A DNA stretch of 64,000 bases, from NCBI GenBank assembly GCA_027579435.1, contig JANBPK010000869.1, positions 1 through 64,000 on the forward strand, read 5' to 3'. The notes below the pieces were generated by a model. It did not search any database, was not told the DNA's origin, and saw only the letters and a program-made list of their open reading frames with translations. Position numbers and translations under genes: made by a program. The DNA comes from Candolleomyces eurysporus. Taxonomy: Eukaryota; Basidiomycota; Agaricomycetes; Agaricales; Psathyrellaceae. Shown in pieces: positions 23,613 to 35,690 of this stretch (the stretch's first letter is position 1; every line of letters begins with the position of its first letter).

Positions 23613-26600
23613 CTAAATCTGAGAAATTCTGGATCCATCATGATTCATAAACACTTTAGAAATGTCAAGAATATAGGCACTGCCATTTTTACACCCAATG
23701 GCTGCAGATGAAAATGTAGAGTCAAAAGATACACAGTAAACCTGCCAGGATGAAGGGAACCAGCAAATTGGAATCACAGTTGGTGACAAAGGCTGGCCAG
23801 TCAGTTTGATTCTGACCAATCCAGAAACAGGGGGGTGGTCTTTTGTAATATGTGCATAGAATGTTGAAGAGTCTGCAAAACCCATGGAAAGGGATTCACC
23901 TTGAAGAGTGGCAAGAAGGGTTCCTGCTTGGCTGTCCCACAGGCACACTGTCCTATCATCAGATGCAGATGCCAGCCTTTGGCCATCAGGTGAGAAGGCA
24001 ACACTCTTTACCCCTTCAGAATGGCCTTTAAGAGTGGCAAGAAGAGTTCCTGCTTGGCTGTCCCACAAGCACACAGTGCTATCATCAGATGCAGATGCTA
24101 GCCTTTGCCCATCGGAGGATAAGGCAATACTTGTTACAGCCTCTGAATGACCTTGCAAAACTGCAATCTCCAATGGCCATGTTGTATCTCCTTTTGTAAC
24201 ATGCACTTGATCCTTTTGCTCTTTGTACATTTTCCAAATGGTTGTTTGCTTTGGTGCCAGAGGTATGCATGACCAATATATATGCAAAGGTGCCCTACTG
24301 ATAATGTTAGAATTCTGCAAAAGCAATCTCTGGGCATCTTGAATGGTTGACTTCAATGACTCAGAGCTATTGTGGCCTTGCTACAATTATCATGATATAT
24401 TTTAGTACATATTAGACCATGATCATCATTGAAAGTTGACATACCAATATTGCCAAGGTTGTTCCTAGTGCAGGGTATGCTATATCCAGCTGTTTGATGT
24501 AGGCCAATGCTTCAAGCCAATGCATTAGATGCTTTTTGAAGAATTCCTCCAACAAGCCAATCAAATCTGAGTCCATCTTTTCCAGTTTGCTAAGGTGATT
24601 AGAACAGTAGCACACTGCATATTCCAACTCTTTGGAGATGTGGTCTGTAGTCAGGCCCTCTTTGAACAAGTCATCCAAGTCTTTGTATTGATCATCAGAG
24701 GGGATAGGCACTTGGCAAATATTGAACTTGAGTTGCCTGTTCATCACCTTTAGGCAACACTTTGTCAACTCCAAATGATGCTCCTTTTCCACAATTTGGA
24801 ACTCAGAAGGACAAGATGGGCTAGTGATAAAGTCTGGAAAAGATTTGTGATGAACCTTGTATGTGAGGGCAGAGTCTTTACCCAGTGGAGCAAGAATGGA
24901 ATGCAAGTTGGCCAAAGCAGCTTTGACTTCACCTCCTGCCTGATCCAAAAGTTTCTCCAAAACCAGGGCAGAAAGAGGAGCCTGGATAGCTAGAATAGCA
25001 CCAACAACCTTTTGGAATCTGCTGAGCCAGGGTTGTGCCTCTCTAGCAGGCTTTGCAGATTCAAGTACATTAAGATATAAACCATCCAATTGAGATATTG
25101 GACTAGAGTTCTTTGACTGCAAATCCAAAATTTGGGAAAGTTGACCTTGAGGATCAAGAAATTGTTCATCAAGTATAAACTTGATGGCAGTGGATGCAAA
25201 GATAAAGAGTTTCCCAGATAGCTTGGCAAGTTTAGCCTTGTTCTCTGGTGTTGGTTCCCAGGAAGCATGATATGAGTCCCCTAGAGCTTCCTGCATTTGG
25301 TCTGAGGACAAAGAATGATTCACATAGAGAGAAATATCCTGCTCAACTATCAGGTCCTCTATTTCCTGAAGATGGAAAATATTTGCATCTGGTGTGCCCA
25401 TATACCTGCTTCGCAGTTTAAGCTCTGGACGAGTGGTAAGCAACACCTTGACATTTGGCAACCGACAGACTGAGGATATGATAAGCTTTAGAACATTAGA
25501 GGCATCAGGCTCAGCACATTCATCCAGAGCATCAACCACTAGAATAAGTGGAGTTTTTCTTTGCCCAAGCAGTGGACAGAGTGGCTTGTCAACAAGCAAG
25601 TTGAACTGCTCAATGAGAACCTTGCTCAGAGCCTCAGGATTATCAGTAATGGCACCTGCAATAGCATCTCCATAAGATGCATCATGGCGAGCAAGCTGGT
25701 ATGCAAGAGTATGCACAAAACCCAAAGATCTCTTGCGATCCTCCTGATCTCGAGAGAAACAAAAGCTTGCCCCAAGAGAGTTGATGCCTGCTGCACGCTG
25801 TGCTACAGTTAAGGCCACAGTAGACTTGCCAATCCCAGCAATGCCATCGAGAACATAGAGTGGACGGTGGCCATCGGAGATAGTACCACTCATCCAGCGT
25901 CCGACATTAGCCAACAGTGCGGTGCGGGTACCTTCGAAGCAGGATACAACCTTGTCCGCAACCTCCTGTGAGTCGTATGCGGCACCGGGAACCCACTTGA
26001 GTCGGTCAAGAGCAGCATTCTAATTGTCCAGTTGGTGAGAACAAACATTGATGAACATACATGGAGAACGGACCTTGAAGTGTTTGCCAAGCGTTGCAGA
26101 GAGACCCTGCATCCATTCTGCCTGACCTTGAACATTGGCAAGGATGCTGTTCAAGACAATCGTCCCCGCGATGTGATTTTCAATCTGTCAAGCATGCATG
26201 AGTTGTTAATGCAAAGATATAAGGCCTATTAGAAGCGTACCCAAAAGCATTGCAAGAGTTCGTCGAGTTTATTGTTCGCGTTCTTGAGAACCTCGACATC
26301 ATCCTCCACCAGCACGTACGCCGCGAATCCTGTCGACTTTTCCTTGATCGTGGCCTTCAAAGTGTCCTGTATCCCCCTGTAGCCAGAAGGTCACTTGACG
26401 TTGGACCAAGTATCAAATGAAGATACGTACTCCACAAGGCGTCCAATGCTATCCTTTAGATCCTCCGATAGGAACTTTGTATCCTTCCCGCTGACAACAT
26501 TTACAATACTCGAGCCCAGGAGGTCGCAACGACGCTCCAGAGTCTTCACTTCTTCCTTGTTGGAATCGACTTTCTATGCAACGATTGAGTGGTACACACG

Positions 26601-27709
26601 AAACCAAAGTAGAACGTAACACACTTCGACAACATCCAACACTTTCAGCAGTGCTTCAGCCGGACCTTTGAACGGCTCCGGAACGAGGGGTGCAACGATA
26701 CCCAGCGCAGTCTTGAGTGACCCTTTCGCGAGGGCCCAGAGCTTGGAGGAATTCGTAGCAGACGTCGACCCCTTCACGGCGATGTGAGCTGTTTCTGGGG
26801 CAGGAGGGCCCTGACCTTCGACGGCTTCCTGCATATGGTGAGCGCCGACCTGCTCCGCAGCGGGGGCGGGCGCCGAGGCAGCGGAGGTGAGCACGGTCCC
26901 CTGCAAAGGATTGTCGTCATCGTCCGTAGCAGCTGAAGTAAGGGTCGCCTGGGGCTGAACGGGGGACACGGTCTCTTGGAGGTTGCTGGCGGGCGTAGAA
27001 GGCGGGACAGTCTCAGCGCCATGGGCCTGGGGAACGCTGCCCGTGGTATCCGGTTCCATTTCGGTGGCTTCAACAGCAGCAAGTGAGTTATTGCCAAGTC
27101 GTACGGCACTGGAATCCTCACCGATGGCCACCGGAGTGTCTTCGATGCCATGATCAGTGGCGGTCTTATGTTCATGCTTTGGAACGAGTGAAGCGATCGG
27201 GGTCTCCGGCAAAGCGGTTTGCTCGTTCTTCGCAGCTGAAACAGACGCAGCGTAAGTAGAGTTGAGGGAAAGAGGATGCCGCTTCCTGACCTGTTCCAAT
27301 CTCGGCAGGGGCACTGAGAACCTCCGCGGTCTTTGCAACAACAGTGTCGACAGCGCCCGTTCCACCGCCCACAGCAGCTTCCACATCCCTACCCATGACA
27401 TCCGCGTTGTCGNCCCGANCCCCGAAGCAGCAGAACCCCCCACCGTCTTGAGGCCTGGTTTCTCTCTCTCCCTCGTTCTTTGGCTTGCCTCCATCGAACA
27501 ACGACTTGATACGCCTCTCCGCCCTTTTCATCTTAGCCTTCCCNTTTTTCGTACCTCTTCCCCGCCCACGCCTTCACTCCGCTGGCTCTGCTAGAGGGTC
27601 GACTGCCATCGGTGCCTGGCGTCGCAGCGCGAGACGGAATCGGCGTCCGCTCCGGATTGTCGGGAAGGCCGAGTTTTCCACCTCCTCCAGAACGAGTATT
27701 CTCAGCCAT
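23613..27709 (-). CDS. NLR-like protein: helical N-terminus, NACHT, WD40 (paralogue 2)
   Basis: Predicted STAND ATPase with a possible cell-death effector head. The start at 27709 gives MAENTRSGGGGKLGLPDNPE, matching paralogue 1. After a Ser/Pro/Ala-rich head of about 300 residues comes VPEPFKGPAEALLKVLDVVE, an intron, then VDSNKEEVKTLERRCDLLG, STGFAAYVLVEDDVEVLK and EWMQGLSATLGKHFK. These helical pieces look like the MLKL/HeLo-type domain that precedes NACHT in many basidiomycete NLRs. NACHT follows (GIAGIGKST; LILVVDALDEC) and two 126-bp WD repeats. The last intron is 24381-24444. Exon phases agree with paralogue 3, and the frame seems open apart from N positions 27413, 27419 and 27544. In 24781-25380 I count no CG at all, against 22 in 26641-26880. 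Confidence 0.85.
23906..24157 (-). repeat. Two tandem 126-bp WD40 repeats
   Basis: The units start 126 bp apart and are nearly identical in DNA (ggcaagaagggttcctgctt versus ggcaagaagagttcctgctt, and so on). Both encode DGQRLASASDD.TVCLWDSQAG. This within-gene similarity is typical of fungal NLR repeat domains that exchange units. Confidence 0.88.
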
Positions 27710-28559
27710 AGTGGTTTGTTGGTTGTTTGGTTCGTAAAGCTCGGTTAGATCGCAAAGTTTCGACGGTGGATGGTGGTCCAAGTTCAAGTTGCGGTCAGAG
27801 AGCCTCGAGGCAGTCCTGACGCTGATCATCGATGAGCATCGCGTGACGTCCCGGGTCTCTGGGATGGACGTCCAATTCTGGGACGGCAGTTGGGCCGATG
27901 CTCCGACTAGGCCAATACGGTCCCAAAATGGACCGCGAGCGGAGGTTGAACGGTTCAGACAGCCGTACTTGACGAGCGTATCCAAATTACGAGGACGGAC
28001 GCGACACATGGTAGATAGAATCATAGAGCATAAAAACATATGGTTATTGGATCTCCGAACACCAGACGAACAACGAAATTGAATCCACTATTCGCTGATC
28101 TGTGCGTATGTTAACAGCAGACGTACCGGACAGGGATCGGGAGAATTCGCTTCAGATGACGAATGAGCCACCACTGAGCGTCGAGAAGCGTTGCCTGAAA
28201 ACAGAATCAATATCCGAGGTGTAGACAGATGACGAAAATGCATGCACGTTTTCCTGAGAATCGCTCCCTCCAATACAAGATTCTGTGACCTGCCGAGCAC
28301 AACTCGTCAACAACGCGCAAAGGCAGAAAAGCGGAGTACACAGACCGATTCTCGCAAATCGCAACACCCAAATTACTACTTTGATGTACGCAGGCGTCTT
28401 TAGCCAATCTTCCTGTTCCGCGGGTAACTTGGCCCTCTTCATAATGTAAATAGACACACAAGCCAAACCATGAAATTGGCATAGAATTCCGCACATTCAC
28501 GATATATGACGTCGGACAAATAACAGTCAAAACCAAACTCCGCTTCGCTAACCGGCCCT

Positions 28560-29060
28560 GTACAGCACCACGAAGCGTTGCAGTATTCCGTCTGGAGGGC
28601 GAGCGATGAGTGGAATTCGTTTGTTGAATTTCTGCTGGAAACCCTGGAGTTCAGCATCATCATTCCCTGTAAAACAGCTTACTCCGACACATTGCTTCAA
28701 GTGGCTGAGCGGAAGAAAGTGTATAGGCTAGTCGACTTGAAGGAGTTTCTCCCCGAGCAGCTGGAGAACCTATGTCACGCGATGAGCAAACATCACGATG
28801 GGAAGAATATGCAAAGTGCTACACACCTGGCAAGGACGGCTCTCTGAGCCAAGCTGCCTGGTATGGACAGCTGTCCATTGACGAAGCCGACAGTGGGATC
28901 GCGTGGAATTTTCCGCTGCACCCGTCCACCCAGCAATACGCGAAGAGCCATGGGCAACGCCCGAGAACGTAGTACCTAACCATTGCAGCCCGCATCAGTA
29001 ACACAGTCCCCGCCAAAACGCTGAAGACCCAGAACGCTCACCAAGCAAATCGAAACTGAC
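28560..29060 (-). pseudogene. Hsp70-like remnant, internally deleted
   Basis: This corresponds to the relic in copy A, but about 1.2 kb of the middle is gone. Sequence matching A near 8262 is joined at about 28920 to sequence matching A near 9495. The tell-tale W..EAK and CDAG pieces of copy A are therefore absent. It cannot encode a working ATPase. Confidence 0.6.
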
Positions 29061-29366
29061 ATCCTCCCCTCCTCTGCGACCTGCTGAGCGAAGCCCGGAG
29101 CTAACATGGACTCGTCGATCCCGCGGACGGAGGGCGCCGAGGCATGCCTGAACGAGGGCGGAGGTGGAGGAGAATGAAACTGAGAGTGGGCAGCGCTCGC
29201 TGGCAAAGATTGCTGAACCCGTTATCCCACTGCTGGATCCGCTGTTGCAGTTGGGCATGTTGAGATTACTCCGCGAGTAGACGGATGCCGCTGAATCGGG
29301 CAGCCGTCGTTCGTCATCAGGCCGCCCTGGTCTTGCGGTTTTCCATGGGCTCTGTCAGGGTTTTGA

Positions 29367-29541
29367 AACGGGTCGGGGCACCCTTGAGAGAGGCTGAGAT
29401 TTCAGTGGAACTTCCCGTCGTCACCAGCGTCGGTGGGTTATACAATTCTTCGTCCCCCGCTGTCGCCTCATAGTCCAAACCCTTCCACTTGTACACAGGA
29501 CGTTCGATAGGCTCTGGGGCCTTCTGAGCAATGGCAGGTTC
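29367..29541 (-). repeat. Duplicated N-terminal helicase segment
   Basis: About 175 bp that closely repeats 30546-30721 in the same orientation, with roughly ten differences. It encodes the linker just upstream of the Q motif. It lies at the wrong end of the gene, directly after motif III sequence. Confidence 0.85.
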
Positions 29542-30545
29542 CTGANTNTTNGGNNGATGATGGAGTCGGGGGGAAGCGAGACGAATGAGTCGAGGGTGAT
29601 AGGCGTCCAGATACCGGGCCAACGTTGACGGAATTGTAGCACTCGTAAGGACGAGATGGAAAGGGTATTCCGCATCTTGGTTTTCAGGCAGTTTCTCGGT
29701 TGGAGAGGTCGGGAGTGGATCGACTGACACTTGGTGGCCACGGGCAGCACTGATATCAGCAAGGAGCGTACGCGTCACCTCCTGGAAGTCGGGATCTGCA
29801 GGCACAAATTAGAGCAAATTCCCCGATAAAACAATAGACATACCAAGAAGGACATCGGCTTCATCGACGACGACCCATTGCACATTTTCCAGACCGAGCT
29901 CAGGCTTACTCCGCCACTTTCCGACGCCGACCATTTTGTCCCTTCCTCTTCGCAGTGTTTTGGGGTCGAGGGTTGCATCTTCTTCAGTCATTTCCCTTCT
30001 ATCCCAGCCGCGTCCACGAATCATTTCCATGATCTTCATCGGTGTCCCAACGAGGACGTCGACGGGATGAGTATGCTTATGCACCGCGAATTCGCCTTGC
30101 CCGCCTCCCATCAGGCTGTCGAATTGTGCGGCCATTTGACTCGCTGTGGCATCCCGAGTCGTCTGGCTCTTCGTGTTCGCCTGACTGGCACACACCACTC
30201 GAAGCTTTTCGCTGTGAAGCAGCGATTTTGCGAATACGGAAAGCTGCCTTGACAGCTCGTGTGTGGGCGCAAGGATGATGGCGCGGGGATTCAAAGGTCG
30301 TGAAGAGGGTGTTGGTGGAGGTTTCGATCCTTCCGTCTCCTTGAGGTGTTGAAGAACGGGGAGGAGGTAAGCAATGGACTTGCCGGAACCCGTCTCCGAC
30401 GCCAGAAGGAACTGGTTCCATTCAAAGGCCGGCTCCTTGTCGAACAGCCACTTCATGCTCAGTGACTGGATTGGCGTCGGGCGAGCGTCCTGTCCCAGTG
30501 TTTCCCTGAGCGCAGAGACGAAGCCAGGCAGCAATGGCGGGGTGT

Positions 30546-30721
30546 TGAAACGGGTCGGGGCACCCTTGAGAGAGGCTGAGATTTCAGTGGAACCTCCCGT
30601 CGTCACCAGTGTCGGTGGGTTATAGAATTCTTCGTCCTCCGCTGTCGCCTCATAGTCCAAATCCTTCCGCTTGTACACAGGACGTTCGATAGGCTCTGGA
30701 GCCTTCCGAGCAATAGCAGGC
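30546..30721 (-). repeat. Native copy of the helicase linker segment
   Basis: Partner of 29367-29541. Here it is in its expected place, between the basic N-terminus and the Q motif. Confidence 0.85.
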
Positions 30722-31182
30722 CCTTGCGTCTCGCTAGACCACTTTCCTTTGCGCCCCTCCTCTGCGAGAGTGGCTCGTCGTTGGCGCTGCATTCGAGCTT
30801 CCGAAACCTCTCGCTCTTGCTCCACCTGTCGACCATGATNGGGGGGCCTCGTCCCTGTCGAATCGCGCCACTTCCAGCTTNCCCCCGATTGTAAGCAGGC
30901 TTCAGGGACTTTGCCAGCCGAGGTCGTAGCTTCGGGCCTGGAGATGGGTCAATGACGACCCTCGGCAAATAGATTTTGCTCACCTTGAGCGCTGGCCGAT
31001 GAATGGAGGCCTGACATGAATTCATGGCTCCGGAGACGAAGGCATGTTCGACGAGCAGTGAATAGGTATGCCATGCAATGAGAAGGGGTCGAAAAAGGTG
31101 CCGGTCGCTGAAGGTAGCCGTCTCGCTGTCGCCGAGCACGATGACGGCGCGAAGATGGGAAGAGTCACGCTCGAGTCACATC

Positions 31183-31218
31183 ACGCGTCACAGGCATTCG
31201 CGTTGTCACGGCACGCGT
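31183..31218. promoter_or_regulatory. Two ACGCGT boxes upstream of the helicase gene
   Basis: ACGCGT occurs at 31183-31188 and 31213-31218, 30 bp apart and about 160-190 bp upstream of the helicase start. ACGCGT is the MluI cell-cycle box recognised by MBF-type factors in fungi. Two copies could be chance in this CG-rich stretch. Confidence 0.25.
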
Positions 31219-34200
31219 TTAGTCGCCGGACGTGTTGAGCTCAACTAGAGAAAATATAGCTGAAGGGATAGACCTTCTTATCCTGTCCCACTGAGTATCT
31301 AGCTCCTTTACACTCAGATAAATTGGCTCAACGTCTGGCCCTGGGACTGCAGTATGGGAGCAAACCATCCGGCCCTCTATTGAGAGAACAGCAAACAACC
31401 GAGGCACTGTTTCTCCCTACAATCGATTATGTGCACATTACTCACTTTGCAGCCAAAAAAGCTGTCCCTGAATCATGAACCATCTGTAGCCCAGCAACTT
31501 GAAATTGTAAATCAAGAAGTGGACCTTTTGGTGAATACTAAGAATTTTTTCCAATCCAAGTAGCACTCTAATTTCTCAGAAATAAGGATGATACTACTGG
31601 ACACCAGTGACAGCAGCCTGAGTGGTGCCATCAATGGTCTTACCAATCATCATCTTGTTCTTTGATGATAGCTACTATCATTGATCAGAGGTTTGTAACT
31701 ATCACATCAGTAAAAAACCAGCTCACTGACCTCCTCCATCACTCAACAAAGTGAGGCGATGCCACGAGATGTGTACAGAACGGGAAGATGGCCACATATC
31801 TGAGCAACAACGGAGAGGTACCAGTGAGGTATGGACACAACCGTTCCGATATGGCACGACATTGGCCTGGTTGGCGCGATACGCCTACAATCACTTTCTG
31901 CCGCCGGGCTGATGTCAGACCGTGGGAACACTGATCCAATGGCATCATATTGTCGACATATCTCATGCTCAACTCCAAGGCGTTCATCCTGTCCTGTCAC
32001 CGACTCTTGGTGAAGAACTTTAATTCTTTTCACAATATTTATTTACATCATTTTAAATTCAAAATTAATGAATTTGACACTTAGCAGTGACTTAAAAGTG
32101 ATCGTGATCGGTGACATCATGCGTCGGCATCATGCCTCATACATCAGGCGGCGTATGACAAAATGATCATGCCTGCCAATCACTTGTTTGGCCTGATAAT
32201 GTACGATCAACAAAAGAATATGTCCAAGCCTTGTAAACGGTTTGACCATGCTTTATAAGGGGCACTGGGGTTTTTCCTTGCCCAAAGGCATGTCAGGCTG
32301 ATAGGGTTTGATGCCCCATTGGCAACGTCTATCTGATTGATAGCCCGTGGCCACTGGGAACAAGCTCATCCTGCCTTAGAATCGCTGCAGGACATTTTAT
32401 ACTTGATCTAGACTATAAATTCCAGCTGTCATGTGCTCATGCATTTTTCAGACTGCTCGACTTCATCACAGGGTATCAGCCTTGGGATTTCTATCAACAT
32501 TCTTGCCTTGACCATGGGCACCAGTAATGTTTGGGACTGTAAGTGCTACCGGCTAGCTTGTCTTGATTGTGAGCGTCTACCTTGCACTCATTACAGGCGC
32601 TCACAAGATGCTGGTCCTGATCATGGTTTCGTGATTCACATCGTTGGCCCATGTTCTCAATTTCGCTTATCATTGTCCAACACTGCCTGAGCTGGGGCCC
32701 CTGGTTGGATCCCATTGGGTTCTGGGGGCTGGCTCAAGACATCGCTGAATGGGAAGTTATGATTGGTGCATTCCAGCTTGATGTCAGCGCCAAGAATTGC
32801 ATCGAGGGATCGACGCTAGAGGCGTCGCACCAATTGCCAGCCTGTGACAGCCAGATAAAGCCATTTTCAACAGATATGATCTGAGAGTAGATATAGCATG
32901 GTTGCTCTATTCTGACTGATCCTAATAGGAATCTTGTTGACAAGACATATGATATATTCAGTGATTTGGTTACAACACATGCAGCAAAATTTAGGAAGAT
33001 GCTGAGACCCGGTGATGAGATCGGTGCTGCCAAGCTCAGAACACACACACAAAACCACTAACCACAACCTAGTTACAAGCTGTGTACAGTCACGCGGTGT
33101 GAGAGTCAGGCCACACGAAGTCAAAGTGCGAGTTTGTGGGGGTTGTTGAGTGAATTAAGAATACTGAGTTCTCAAGTTCTCTCGTAGATACACTCCACAG
33201 AACTAGAAGTACCCTAGTGTACTGCTAGTAAGGTCCCTATTCTTCAGTAGTCACTCCTTATGACTGCTTAAGTTCCTAAGTTCCAATGCAACCGATAGTT
33301 CACGCCGTGTGAAATATAAGCAGAAAAGCTCGATAGATTCGCCGATAAACACAAGTAAAGATAAAACAACAATGATATGATGATGCCGCTCGAGTCAGTA
33401 GCTAGCGTGTATATATACTACTTCGAGCTGCGTAAAAATAGATAGAGAGACACATGTGATAGATAAGTTCATAGCCAATAGTAAGAGTCCAAGCAAAAGA
33501 TAAAAGAAAATAGAACTGGGTATTGGTAGAGGCCACGCCAAGATTGTAGCCGCGCGAGTCAGGCACACCTCTGGACACCAAATTTAGATCACCATTTCCT
33601 TTCTGGTGAAGCCGCGTGAGATGCCGACTGATGATCGAGAGTGGATGGGCATCCTTGCTCCGCGTCCCCTACTCTCGTTGCTAGTCTCAAGCCGCTCGGA
33701 CAGGTACGGTTGCCTCGTCCGGCATCACCTGCACCTTTTTCCCCGATGCCAACGGTTGGTCTGGTCATTCCCTTGACTCAGCCTTGAGCCGCTTCAGTTC
33801 CTCGCGCCGCATTGCAGTTTATCACAGCCACCCAGCCACGCCACCAGCCATGGACTTCATCGTTTCAAAAGACCATTCGTGCTGCTCCAGCACTTGTACT
33901 CGATTAATGTGAAGCCGCCTGATTCCTAGACCCTCTGGTCGTGCCGCCTGAGTGTCCGGGCAGTTGCGTGTAAAAGGTATCAGACTTTCTGAAGCCACTT
34001 GAGTCGAGCCGCCTGACTTTTAGCGTGGCGTCAATTCAAGTAGTTTCGCCGGTCAGGGTATAATACAACTGGGGCGGCTTCAAGTTGACAGCCTCGAGTA
34101 GCTTCAACTCTCGTGTCCCTAGAGTTGTAGTACTAACTCTTTTCCTTCTCAAGCCGTGTGAACCTTATCGATAGCGTAGTCATTCTTGTACTTAGAGACT

Positions 34201-35348
34201 CAGACTGCGTCAACTTTATAGTTTATTATTGCAAAAATTGAACTTATATTCGCTAAAACAAATGCGGTCATATCACTGTGGAAAACCATCAATGGAATAT
34301 ACCAGCCAAACTGATGGGAAGATGGTGATGTGCAGGTAGCGAACTAGGACACTCTAACAACCAAACTATAGAACTAAAACACACACACACAACCACAACA
34401 ACACAACACACCAAATACCTTCGTGAAGATAGAGGCGGGCAAGGGGTATAGGTAAAAGCTCTAAGTCAAGTTGACAGAGGCTTCTAGAACTCTTCTTGTA
34501 CAATCGCAAGTTCAAGGGGGAGCTAAGGCTCAACCAGCAACGATAGAAATGCTTCACAAAGTGACTTCACTAACACATGGTAAGGTTCGAGATACGACGG
34601 ATAACTTGGCAAACAGAGGGCACAGCCTTGAGTGACTTTAACACAAGAACAATTCGATAAACGCAAGCGACACGACTCTGATTGACTTCGCAAACTTAAA
34701 CAACTCTTTTCTCAATAACAGATGGCTCTCATAGATTCCTGGGAACACAGTCCCGACGCGAAATACAAACGCTAGCTACCTGCTAATGCTATAATAGATA
34801 AAACAGAGATGTATATATATGTAATTATTGTTTGGCAAACAGGCAAAGAAACAAACAGATGACAGAGATGGAGAGAGATAAGAAACACAATCACATGAGG
34901 GTATCAAAGGCCAAGAGTTGAGTCTCGAACCATAGAACGCAGCCCAGGCACTTTGCGAATCTGTTCTGGACGCGGCTGTTATCGAGTCTGCATGGATATT
35001 CACCGAGGATTGCTTCTGGAGAGCGCGCCCTTCTGCTCGCGCACCTAATCCAACAAATTGATCTGAATTTTGGGTGCTTGGCTCCACCAAGCCATACTGC
35101 TTCACTACTCTGCTGACTCTTTCTTTCTCTTGGCTATGGACAGGCTGACTGAGCTTCGGGTAGATGACCACATAAGCTTTAGTCTTGCTTTCCGGTTTTC
35201 CGTACAGGTTCATGAACTTCAGACAATTCTCCGAAGCTCATCAACTAACGGTGATACCTTCCAAAGATGGTAAGGTCAGCGCTTATTGACTTGACAGATC
35301 GACGATCATGTTCTCGAAGCCATCGGCTACTTCATGAAGACTTCCACT
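31219..35348. other. Long stretch without a recognisable gene
   Basis: Only short ORFs occur, none with a family I recognise. CG is scarce in some parts (31440-31740) and normal in others. Two similar (AC)n tracts occur at about 33045 and 34378. A cluster of a degenerate GCCGCCTGA motif lies at 33548-34165. It probably consists of decayed transposable elements. Confidence 0.45.
33548..34165. repeat. Cluster of a degenerate agccgcctga motif
   Basis: At least eight direct variants of agccgc(c/g)tga occur (near 33548, 33610, 33690, 33786, 33913, 33942, 33993, 34007, 34152), and one in reverse (34073-34084). Spacing is irregular. No reading frame explains it. The function is unknown. Confidence 0.5.
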
Positions 35349-35690
35349 TAGCAATGTCAGGGCGAATTCCCTTGTAGTACGCATAACTCCCGCTGATATC
35401 GTCCCTCGCCAGGTCAGGCATATCAGGTAGCTTCAATTCTAGTTGTAGCTGTTTCAGATACATTCACAAGGCCTTCACAAACTTAAAGTACCGTTGTAGA
35501 ACTGTCTTACTTGTTTTTCTCGTCTCTGCTAGGTAGTCTGCTTAGTTGGCAACCAGGGAAAGTTCCAACTCTATAGTTCCCAACTTCACAAAGATCTTCT
35601 TTACACATAAGTCAGTTCACGAACATTAGAACAAGTTTGCGAATTTTATAGGGTGTTTGCACACTCGGCGCATCAATGGAGGCTCACTGG
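35349..35690. repeat. Diverged repeat R1, CpG-retaining copy
   Basis: Partner of 1001-1370 in the same orientation. Here many CG sites remain where the partner has TG or CA. The parent element is not identified. Confidence 0.65.

Larger units (their letters stand above)
22963..29260. repeat. Segmental duplication copy B
   Basis: This is the partner of 1392-9935 in the same orientation. It carries a paralogous NLR gene with a much cleaner sequence (few N) and a shorter Hsp70-like remnant. It preserves the empty site of the solo LTR seen in A. Confidence 0.85.
29367..31025 (-). pseudogene. MRH4: MRH4-like mitochondrial DEAD-box helicase, chimeric and C-terminally truncated
   Basis: ATP-dependent RNA helicase of the MRH4 type, which acts in mitochondrial large-ribosome assembly. 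From a start at 31025 the N-terminus is basic and fits a mitochondrial presequence. Motifs in order: Q (RPTPIQSLSMKW), I (ASETGSGKS), Ia (APTHELSRQ), Ib (VGTPMKI), II (VVDEADVLL), then a 48-bp intron (29796-29843), then III (LTSATI). After HPRLIRLASPRLHH a cluster of N bases (29546-29555) leads not to motifs IV-VI but to a second copy of the N-terminal linker (EPAIAQKAPEPIERPVYKWK..), ending at a stop at 29317. Domain 2 is missing, so helicase activity is not expected. The join may be real or an assembly error. N at 30840 and 30881 also shift the N-terminal frame. Confidence 0.8.

Noticed and set aside
27262..27594. Plus-strand ORF of 110 residues over the NLR 5' exon
   Set aside because: It is antisense to the Ser/Pro-rich head of paralogue 2 and interrupted by N bases.
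33045..34400. The two (AC)n tracts as ends of one transposon
   Set aside because: The tracts are alike but the sequences next to them are not, and no target duplication or inverted repeat was found.
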